Source: Flavobacterium sp. ACN6
GTDB taxonomy: Bacteria; Bacteroidota; Bacteroidia; Flavobacteriales; Flavobacteriaceae
Length of the DNA stretch: 64,000 nt
Assembly (NCBI RefSeq): GCF_002304005.1
Contig: NZ_MRCQ01000011.1
Coordinates: 114,824 to 178,823, forward strand
Direction: 5' to 3'
Position numbers and translations under genes: made by a program. This document shows positions 43,799-51,077 of this stretch, piece by piece (the first letter of the stretch is position 1; every line of letters starts with the position of its first letter). The notes under the pieces were generated by a model. That model was not told the origin of the DNA, did not search any database, and saw nothing but the letters and a program-made list of their open reading frames with translations.

Positions 43799-44917
43799 TT
43801 ATTTATCACTAGGAATCGGAGCATTTTCTGCAATAAGTTTTTCGCTTTTAAGCTCGTCCCAAAATGCTTTAGGAATTGAAGCTTTAAAAGAGGCAGCATT
43901 AGCATTAACCTGTTCGGGATTCCACGCACCAGGAATAACTCCTGAAACCACTTTTGGCGCTGCACAAAACTGAAGCGCTGCCGTACGAAGATCAACGCCG
44001 TGTTTTTTAGAAACTGTAATTAGTTTATTTCTCTTTTCAATTACACCGTCAGGAAAAGTTCCCGAATAGTCGTATCGCTCCACACCTGCTAAAAATCCCG
44101 CATTTAAAGGCGCACCAACCACTATAGAAATATCTCTTTTTTCGCAGACTGGAAATAACTTATTTAATGCTTCTTCATGTTTGATCAGCGAATATTGTGT
44201 TGCAGAAAGAAAAATATCAGGATCTGCCTGTTCGATTGCTTTTAAGGCTGGTTCCAAAGTATTTACACCAAAACCCCAGGCTTTTATAATTCCTTCTTCA
44301 CGCATTTTGGTTAGTTCAGGAATTGCGCCTTTCATGGCTTCATCAAAATATTTGAGCCAGTTTTCTTTCATGTCCTGATTATCTGGAGAAAGATCATGTA
44401 TGTAAACAATATCCAAATAAGGAACTCCTAAGCGCTGTAAACTGTCTTCGATGCTTCGTCTGGTTCCGGCTGCGGAATAATCGTAACGGTAAGAAAAATT
44501 AAGTTTTCCTTTCCATAAACCTTTTTCAAGTTTAAAATCTTTGTCTGGAGTAAGCAAACGTCCCACTTTTGTAGAAAGGGTATATTCTTCGCGTTTTTTG
44601 TTTCTAAGGAAATGTCCAAAACGGCGCTCACTTAATCCCAATCCATACCACGGTGAAGTATCAAAGTAGCGTACACTGCTGTCCCACGCTGCTTCAAGCG
44701 CTGCAGTTACACTATTATCTGGATTCTCATGAAATCCGTTTCCTGCTGCTACACCGCCTAATCCTGAAACACTTAATGGACGGTAACGTTTGTTTTTAAT
44801 ATCACTTTCTTTCATAACAGTTGTATTTAAAAAATTTCCGAATGACGGTAAAGACACACAAAAAGCTGCCGCAGTTACCGCCAATGTTGACTGAGTTACA
44901 AATTTCCGTCTATCCAT
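43799..44917 (-). CDS. Exported aldo/keto reductase
   Basis: 372 residues with a twin-arginine-like leader (MDRRKFVTQSTLAVTAAAF). The aldo/keto reductase tetrad is intact: Asp86 and Tyr91 (YFDTSPWYG), Lys117 (STKVGR) and His174 (YIHDLS). It reduces aldehydes or ketones with NADPH, or acts in the reverse direction on sugars (D-threo-aldose dehydrogenase-like proteins share this pattern). A periplasmic location for an NADPH enzyme is surprising and the leader should be checked. It is divergent from the AraC gene at 45091. Confidence 0.85.
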   Translation of the reverse strand: MDRRKFVTQSTLAVTAAAFCVSLPSFGNFLNTTVMKESDIKNKRYRPLSVSGLGGVAAGNGFHENPDNSVTAALEAAWDSSVRYFDTSPWYGLGLSERRFGHFLRNKKREEYTLSTKVGRLLTPDKDFKLEKGLWKGKLNFSYRYDYSAAGTRRSIEDSLQRLGVPYLDIVYIHDLSPDNQDMKENWLKYFDEAMKGAIPELTKMREEGIIKAWGFGVNTLEPALKAIEQADPDIFLSATQYSLIKHEEALNKLFPVCEKRDISIVVGAPLNAGFLAGVERYDYSGTFPDGVIEKRNKLITVSKKHGVDLRTAALQFCAAPKVVSGVIPGAWNPEQVNANAASFKASIPKAFWDELKSEKLIAENAPIPSDK

Positions 44918-44989
44918 TTTTTTTATAGTATAAGATTACCATTCATAATTACATTATTAACAGCTTGAATTTAAGCATTTATAGACCAT

Positions 44990-45070
44990 AATCCTATTTC
45001 TTTTATATAGGATTTCACGGTTGCAGCTTTTTAAAATTCTGTAGTACCAAAAATACTTTCCGTAAATTTG
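44990..45070 (+). promoter_or_regulatory. AraC-gene promoter and inverted repeat in the divergent region
   Basis: TAAATTTG (45063-45070) is an exact -7 box 20 bp before the ATG at 45091. AATCCTAT (44990-44997) and ATAGGATT (45007-45014) form a perfect 8-bp inverted repeat with a 9-bp spacer, placed between the divergent reductase and AraC genes. The half-site TCCTATTT recurs at 45970 before the alcohol dehydrogenase gene. Confidence 0.5.
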
Positions 45071-45090
45071 CGCAAATAGAATTTTTTAAA

Positions 45091-45969
45091 ATGAATATAA
45101 AAAGGTTAGAGATTAAGAAAATTATTGAAAAAGCAGAAGACAAAAATTTATCTTTTCGTGTTTTTGATTTAAACAAAGAACATATAGAAAACTATCTGCA
45201 GCCTCGTAAAAATGATCACTTCTTTATTATCATTGTCGAAACTGGAAAAGTTGATATGCAAATCGAAGACAAAATTCATTTTCTAAAAACAGGCAAAATT
45301 TCCATCGTCTTTCCAGATCAAGTTTGCTGTATTACTAATTTCAGTGATGACTTAACGGGTAAAATAATTTTATTTGAAGAAGTGTTATTTTGTTCTGATA
45401 TTTTAAAGAATGAATTAAGTCCATACAATGTAAATCTTTCTGCGAATTTGAATTGTACAGCACTTGCAAATCCCGAATTTGAGCAAGCGCTTACACTTGT
45501 AGAAAATATTCAGAATATCTATAATAAACCAAGTCTTGTCAAAAAAGAACAGGCCCGTTTTTATATCAAAGTATTTTTATTGGGCCTGATCGAATCTATT
45601 CACGGGCAGCATCCTGTATTGCATCAAAAAACAAATCAGCACATTTATATTGGTTTCAAAAAACTATTGAATGAGCAATACAGAAGCGAACGCACTGTAC
45701 AATATTATGCTTCAAAGCTTTCGATAACTCCTAAAAAGCTTAACGAAATAACCAAAAAACATTGTGGTGAAACAGCTATAAATGCGATTCATAACCGCAT
45801 CCTGACAGAAATCAAACGCCAATTATTGTTTTCTGATTTGTCTCATAAAGAAATTGCATTTGATCTGGGATTCAGCTCTCCGTCGGCACTTAATAAATTT
45901 GTGAGGGCAAAACTCAAAGAAACCCCTACCGAACTGCAGCAGGAATTGGCGCAAATTTATACCGCATAG
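45091..45969 (+). CDS. AraC-family transcriptional regulator
   Basis: 292 residues: N-terminal cupin-like sensing part (HFFIIIVETGKVDMQIEDKIHFLKTGKISIVFPDQVCCI) and C-terminal AraC domain (VQYYASKLSITPKKLNEITKKHCGETAINAIHNRILTEIKRQLLFSDLSHKEIAFDLGFSSPSALNKFVRAKLKETPTEL). It lies between an aldo/keto reductase and an iron-containing alcohol dehydrogenase and probably responds to an aldehyde or alcohol handled by both. Confidence 0.92.
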   Translation: MNIKRLEIKKIIEKAEDKNLSFRVFDLNKEHIENYLQPRKNDHFFIIIVETGKVDMQIEDKIHFLKTGKISIVFPDQVCCITNFSDDLTGKIILFEEVLFCSDILKNELSPYNVNLSANLNCTALANPEFEQALTLVENIQNIYNKPSLVKKEQARFYIKVFLLGLIESIHGQHPVLHQKTNQHIYIGFKKLLNEQYRSERTVQYYASKLSITPKKLNEITKKHCGETAINAIHNRILTEIKRQLLFSDLSHKEIAFDLGFSSPSALNKFVRAKLKETPTELQQELAQIYTA

Positions 45970-46013
45970 TCCTATTTGTATAACATTCACCGCTTTCTGT
46001 CGAAGTAATTTTG
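45970..46013 (+). promoter_or_regulatory. Promoter of the alcohol dehydrogenase gene
   Basis: TAATTTTG (46006-46013) matches the -7 consensus. TCCTATTTGTATAACATTCA starting at 45970 repeats the TCCTATTT half-site seen at 44992 in front of the AraC gene. Confidence 0.5.
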
Positions 46014-46038
46014 CCTCAATAATTAAATACTATTAAAG

Positions 46039-47205
46039 ATGAGCAAATTATTTGTTGCAGGAGAGGTTTTCCACGGTCCAGGAAGTCTTGAAGAATTAAA
46101 AAATATAAAAGGTAAAAAAGCTTTTGTCGTAACTGGTGGAAGCTCTATGAAAAAAAGCGGTACTCTTGATAAAGCTGTAGCTTTTTTAAATGAAGCAGGA
46201 ATGGAAACTTTTGTTTTTGATGGTGTTGAAGAAGATCCGTCATCTGCTACAAGTTTTAAAGGAGCCGAAGCGATGCGCGAATTTCAACCAGATTGGATTG
46301 TAGGTATTGGCGGCTGCTCGGCTATTGATGCGGCAAAAACAATGTGGATTTTCTACGAACATCCTGAAACGGAATTCGATTCTCTTATTAAACCTTTCAG
46401 CGTACCGGTCCTTAGAAATAAAGCTAAATTTATTGCAATTCCTTCTACAAGCGGAACAGGAACTGAAACAACTGGTTTAGCAGTAATTACAGATCGTGAT
46501 AAAGGTGTCAAATATCCTATTGTATCGTATGAATTGACTCCGGATATTGCTATAATCGATGGTGAAATCTGCGCTTCGATGCCGGCCCACGTTACTTCAA
46601 ATACGGGATTAGATGCTTTAACGCACTGTGTTGAAGCTTATGTTTCGAATATTGACGACAATTTTGCTGATGTTTTATCAAAAGGCGGATTGGAAATTGT
46701 TTTTGATAACCTTGAAGAAGCTGTAAAAAATCCTTCTAATATCACTGCACGCCAAAACATGCACGATGCTTCTTTTATGGGAGGTTTGGCTTTTAATAAT
46801 GCATGGTTAGGAATTGTTCATTCGCTTTCTCATCAAGTTGGTGCTTTATATGGTATTCCACACGGATGTGCAAATGCAATTTTCCTTCCTAACGTAATTC
46901 GTTACAACAGTACAGCTACTTCTAAATTTCCATCTTTAGCAAAAGTAATCGGATTGCAGACTGCAGAAGAATTAGCGCAGGCGATTGAAGGATTGAGAAA
47001 AAGAGTAAATAATATTTCTTCTATAAAAGAATTCGGAATTTCAAAAGAAGACTGGGACAAAAACTTGGATTATATTGCTAACAATGCATTCATTGATCCA
47101 TGTACAGGTTTCAATCCGCGTGTAACAACCGTTGAAGAATTGAAAGATATTTATAATGCATGTTACGAAGGTGTAGTTTACACTAATGAAGTTGTATTGA
47201 ATTAA
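46039..47205 (+). CDS. Iron-containing alcohol dehydrogenase
   Basis: 388 residues of the group III Fe-ADH family. NAD-binding GGCSAID at 91-97 and STSGTGTETT at 136-145; metal ligands Asp192, His196 (LDALTHCVEAY), His261 (HSLSHQVGALYG) and His275 (PHGCANA) are all present, so the enzyme should be active. It oxidises or reduces alcohols and aldehydes with NAD(P)H. It is 69 bp downstream of the AraC gene and ends before a strong terminator. Confidence 0.94.
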   Translation: MSKLFVAGEVFHGPGSLEELKNIKGKKAFVVTGGSSMKKSGTLDKAVAFLNEAGMETFVFDGVEEDPSSATSFKGAEAMREFQPDWIVGIGGCSAIDAAKTMWIFYEHPETEFDSLIKPFSVPVLRNKAKFIAIPSTSGTGTETTGLAVITDRDKGVKYPIVSYELTPDIAIIDGEICASMPAHVTSNTGLDALTHCVEAYVSNIDDNFADVLSKGGLEIVFDNLEEAVKNPSNITARQNMHDASFMGGLAFNNAWLGIVHSLSHQVGALYGIPHGCANAIFLPNVIRYNSTATSKFPSLAKVIGLQTAEELAQAIEGLRKRVNNISSIKEFGISKEDWDKNLDYIANNAFIDPCTGFNPRVTTVEELKDIYNACYEGVVYTNEVVLN

Positions 47206-47227
47206 TTCTGTCAACAGAAATACTATA

Positions 47228-47270
47228 ATAAACCAGACATTTATTTCTATTTGTCTGGTTTATTTTTTTT
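47228..47270. terminator. Bidirectional terminator after the alcohol dehydrogenase gene
   Basis: ATAAACCAGACA (47228-47239) pairs with TGTCTGGTTTAT (47252-47263) and is followed by a T run. It lies between convergent genes. Confidence 0.85.
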
Positions 47271-47282
47271 AAAAATTCCTTT

Positions 47283-49076
47283 TTATTTTAATAATGAAAG
47301 TATTTTATTGAATACTTCATTGTTTTCATATACTCCTTGGAAATCCTGTGAGTGAGGTCCATAAGAAAATATAGGCACCATCGTTGCAGTATGGTCATTT
47401 GTTATAAAATCTCCTTCGATTTTGTGCTTTTTCACGTTTCCTTGCGGAATCGCAAATCCCGATGTTTCATGATCTGCCGTAACAATAACTAATGTCCCTT
47501 CGTTTTTATCAGCAAACATAAGAGCTTGGGTAATCGCTGTATCAAAATCTATAGTTTCTGCAACTATTCCGGCAGCATTATTAACATGTCCGAAACTGTC
47601 AATCTGCGCACCTTCAACCATTAGAAAAAAGGAGTTGTTTTTTTTGTTTAAAAATTCAAGACTGTATTTTGTTGCTTCTGCTAATACTTCTCCTCTGCCT
47701 TCTAAAACAGACGGCACTCTGCTTTGAGAAATAAAAACGCCAACAGCATCTTGATTTACTGTCTGCATATCTTTTACAGACGGCAATAATTTAAATTTAG
47801 AATCTAATGCTGTATTTTTAAACGTGGCTCCGCCTCCGCCAACAAATAAATTTAATTTACTGCTTAATAAATCTTTAGAAATTCCTTCTGTATCAGATCT
47901 TTCCTCTCGATGTGCATAAAAAGAAGCCGGTGTTGCGCCGGTAATTTCATCTGTAGTGATGACACCTGTAGAAAATTTTCTGCTTTGTAAAATTTCCAAA
48001 ATATTAGGAATAGGTTTTCTTAAACTGTCTGTTCCAATCGCTCTATTATTTGTTTTTTGACCTGTTGCCAATGCTGTTCCTGCAGCAGCAGAATCTGTTG
48101 TAAAGTCGTCTGCAGATTGTGTTTTTATAAAACCAATACTTTTTAATTGTGTTACTGATAATGCACCGCTGTTAGCCAAAACAGCCGACGAAATCTGCGA
48201 TAATCCATTTCCATCTCCAATTAAAAGAATTACATTTTTTACGGGAAGATCTTTTTGGTCTGTTTTATAAGTTGGAGTATAAACTTTTGAAAAATTGCTG
48301 GCTGTTACAAGTCTGTTTGGCAGGGTTTCTAGATAGTGAACACAGTTATAAGGTTTGTCTGTATTGATAATATCTACACCTAATTCTGAAAATGCTTTCC
48401 AAGCGCTTTTTGTATCTGGAGCTCCCCAAAAACGAAATGGTTTATTGCTGGCTTTTGCTTTAGAAATAATAGAACTTACTCGCTCATAATCGTCTTCGGT
48501 TAATCTGCCTAAACCATTCCATTTGGAATAATTTTTAAAATCTACGCTTACCGTGGCTACTTTTTCCCAATTCTCTTTTGAAATAGTTTTTCCTAATTCC
48601 TGAAAATCAAAATTAATAAAATCAGGATATTTTGAATAGGTGTCAGAATTTGGCCTGTTTCCAGATATAATGATTTTAATATTTTGATTTTCAGTTATGG
48701 TTTTATACTTTTTTAAAATAGAAATAAGTTTATTAAGCGTTGGTTCGGCATCTGTTTTAATGTCTATCAACAAAAATAATTGCTGTTCTTTTTTATATTT
48801 CATATTTAAAGCCGTTTCTAAAGGCTTTAAATACAAAGATTCTATTGTTCTGGAATCAGTAATATTTTGCTGATCGTGAGCAACATATAAATTATTATCT
48901 CTCAAAAAAATGTCAGCTTCTATAGAGGAAGCTCCATTTGAGTAAGCATCCCAAAACGGAATGGTTTGGTTGTAATCATTGTGAGAATGTATTTTAAATA
49001 TATTTTGAGAATACAATTGATTTCCTGCTCCAAAAAAGGACAAGAAAAGACTAATGAATAAAAAAGATTTTTTCAT
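47283..49076 (-). CDS. Fused phosphodiesterase-like (GDPD/PI-PLC fold) and alkaline phosphatase
   Basis: 597 residues from the ATG at 49076. After the signal peptide (ending LYSQ), residues 25-255 have the TIM-barrel phosphodiesterase pattern: HSHNDY at 30-35, EADIFLRD (Glu53, Asp55) and AHD at 66-68, with INTDKP at 247. Residues 280-597 are a PhoA-type alkaline phosphatase: IGDGNG (Asp288), nucleophile Ser329 in TTDSAAAGT, MVEGAQIDSFGH (Glu488, Asp493, His497), TADHETSG (Asp535, His536) and NDHTAT (His562). The first half could split a phosphodiester, the second then release phosphate. It is the last gene of the second SusCD locus. Confidence 0.88.
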   Translation of the reverse strand: MKKSFLFISLFLSFFGAGNQLYSQNIFKIHSHNDYNQTIPFWDAYSNGASSIEADIFLRDNNLYVAHDQQNITDSRTIESLYLKPLETALNMKYKKEQQLFLLIDIKTDAEPTLNKLISILKKYKTITENQNIKIIISGNRPNSDTYSKYPDFINFDFQELGKTISKENWEKVATVSVDFKNYSKWNGLGRLTEDDYERVSSIISKAKASNKPFRFWGAPDTKSAWKAFSELGVDIINTDKPYNCVHYLETLPNRLVTASNFSKVYTPTYKTDQKDLPVKNVILLIGDGNGLSQISSAVLANSGALSVTQLKSIGFIKTQSADDFTTDSAAAGTALATGQKTNNRAIGTDSLRKPIPNILEILQSRKFSTGVITTDEITGATPASFYAHREERSDTEGISKDLLSSKLNLFVGGGGATFKNTALDSKFKLLPSVKDMQTVNQDAVGVFISQSRVPSVLEGRGEVLAEATKYSLEFLNKKNNSFFLMVEGAQIDSFGHVNNAAGIVAETIDFDTAITQALMFADKNEGTLVIVTADHETSGFAIPQGNVKKHKIEGDFITNDHTATMVPIFSYGPHSQDFQGVYENNEVFNKILSLLK

Positions 49077-49204
49077 TTTGAAATAAATTAATGAATTGGG
49101 TAACAAAAAGACAGCGGCGATTATGTTGGGGCAAAAAAGGCTGATTTGGCAATAAAAAAATAAAATATTTACTCTAACAACTAGAACAAATTCATAAAAA
49201 AATA

Positions 49205-49246
49205 AAAAAAACAGGGGGTTTTAAAATTTTAAAACTACCCTGTTTT
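49205..49246 (-). terminator. Terminator after the second SusD gene
   Basis: AAAACAGGG and CCCTGTTTT arms with an inner AAAATTTTAAAA palindrome form a long stem 75 bp after the SusD stop; a T-rich tract follows on the minus strand. It makes separate transcription of the phosphatase gene likely, or partial readthrough. Confidence 0.7.
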
Positions 49247-49319
49247 AAACAACTAACACAAGACTGCTCATCAAATGAAAATGAGCAGTAAAATTCAACT
49301 CAAACTAAAACTAACTTTT

Positions 49320-51062
49320 TTAATATCCTTTGTTCTGTACTAAATATCCTGGAGTGTTAGAAGCTCCATCAATTGCTACCTGAGGAATTGGGAACAATCT
49401 TTTATTCACATCTGTATCTGTTTTTTCCGTCCATTTATCTTCAAAATGGCTGAAACGAATCTGAGTATTTCTTCTTAAACCTTCCCAGTAAAATTCGAAA
49501 CCATATTCTCTGTATAAAATATCTAAACTAATTGATGGAAGCGCTGCCGGAATTGGGGCACGTGCCGTTCTTGAAGTTCTTACTGTATTCATATCAGCTA
49601 ATGCACCTGCATTATCTCCTTTTCTCAATTTAGCTTCAGCACGCATCATCAAAATTTCAGCGTATCTTAGTAATACCATATCTACACTGCTGTAATAATT
49701 TCCATCTGGTGAAGTATGGCTGAACTGGTATTTAGAAACTCTATATCCAGAAGAGTGCAGACTGCCTTCGTTAGTAAAATCAACTTTCAGCTTTAGGTCA
49801 ACATAACCAACATTTTTATCAGGTCCGTTACCTTTAATTTGTTTCACTGGATAAATTCTGTAGCCGCCATCACATTTAAAGAATGCTCCGTTGGCATCTT
49901 TTCTTGCAGCCCATGGAATACCTCTCATAATTCCTCTGTCAATTTCAAACTCTTCAGCTTTTACACAGTAATAATGATCCTGATCGTTTAAAGGTGAAAG
50001 TCCAGTAAGATCTTTTAAATTTTCAGGCACTTTTGCATTGTTTTTATAAAATCTAGAATCGGCATCGGCAGGATCTACGTTACCGTAGGCATCAACCCAA
50101 GTTTGATAAAAATCTGATGTAATTGCAGGACCATCCGTTCCGTCTGCATTAATTGATTCTGGTCTTGGAAACATTGATCCAGGAATTGACCAATATGCCC
50201 AGCGGTTATTTTCGTCTTTTAAAACACCACGCTGATCCATTGCAAAAATTACTTCTTTATTTGAATTATTATTATCATCAAATAAGTCAAAATACTCTGG
50301 TGATAAACTGAATTTACCTGAGTTAACAATATTATCTGTGTATTTAATAACCTTGTCCATATCTGCTGTTGTAAAGGAAGGCGTTCCGTAAGGATCACGA
50401 TACACGGCAGCATTTAGGTTTAATTTTGCAAGAAGTCCCCAAACAGCTGCCTGAGTCATTCTTCCTGGTCCTCTTGTATTATTAATAACATCGGCAACAG
50501 ATAGAAGTTCGTTTTCTATATAAGTCACTGCATCTTGTCCGCGAAGGATTTCAGAAGTACTTGCTGATGATTCTTTTTTAAACACAAGTCCCCAGCTGTC
50601 TAATGTCAGCATGTTTAAATAAGCTCTAAGCGCTTTCATTTCATAAAGTGCTCCTTGTGCTTCTGTATTACCACCTTCTGCAAGAGGAGTCAACACTTCA
50701 ATAGCAGATAATGTTCTTGAAATATTTTTAGTAAGCTCGTTCCAAGTGCTGGTAACTAAGTCATTTGTAGGCGTTGTAGTATGTGCGTGAACGGCTAAAT
50801 ATTTACCTCCATCGTACCAGTCTGTTCCTCCTCGGTAAGGTAAAATACCTTCGTCACTTGCAATTAACTGCAAACCAAAATTATTGGTATGAATCCATGT
50901 TGCTTTTAATTGTCCGTATGCTGGAGCAATTGCTCCGCTGATTGCATCTGCTTGTCCGGCACCATCTAAAGATTCGTCAAGTACCTTTTCTTCTAAGTCA
51001 GTACAGCTCCAGGTAAAGAACAAACTGAATGCAAGAGCTGCTACTATTATTTTATTTTTCAT
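49320..51062 (-). CDS. SusD/RagB-family outer membrane lipoprotein
   Basis: 580 residues with a lipobox (FFTWSC, Cys20) followed by TDLEEKVLDES. The SusD_RagB core is present at the end (VDMVLLRYAEILMMRAEAKLRKGDNAGALADMNTVRTSR, LYREYGFEFYWEGLRRNTQIRF, TDVNKRLFPIPQVAIDGASNTPGYLVQNKGY). At 580 residues it belongs to the larger SusD group that captures glycans or related polymers. It starts 15 bp after SusC and is cotranscribed. No glycoside hydrolase follows; the neighbour is a phosphatase fusion. Confidence 0.93.
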   Translation of the reverse strand: MKNKIIVAALAFSLFFTWSCTDLEEKVLDESLDGAGQADAISGAIAPAYGQLKATWIHTNNFGLQLIASDEGILPYRGGTDWYDGGKYLAVHAHTTTPTNDLVTSTWNELTKNISRTLSAIEVLTPLAEGGNTEAQGALYEMKALRAYLNMLTLDSWGLVFKKESSASTSEILRGQDAVTYIENELLSVADVINNTRGPGRMTQAAVWGLLAKLNLNAAVYRDPYGTPSFTTADMDKVIKYTDNIVNSGKFSLSPEYFDLFDDNNNSNKEVIFAMDQRGVLKDENNRWAYWSIPGSMFPRPESINADGTDGPAITSDFYQTWVDAYGNVDPADADSRFYKNNAKVPENLKDLTGLSPLNDQDHYYCVKAEEFEIDRGIMRGIPWAARKDANGAFFKCDGGYRIYPVKQIKGNGPDKNVGYVDLKLKVDFTNEGSLHSSGYRVSKYQFSHTSPDGNYYSSVDMVLLRYAEILMMRAEAKLRKGDNAGALADMNTVRTSRTARAPIPAALPSISLDILYREYGFEFYWEGLRRNTQIRFSHFEDKWTEKTDTDVNKRLFPIPQVAIDGASNTPGYLVQNKGY

Positions 51063-51077
51063 GTTTTTTATTTTTGA

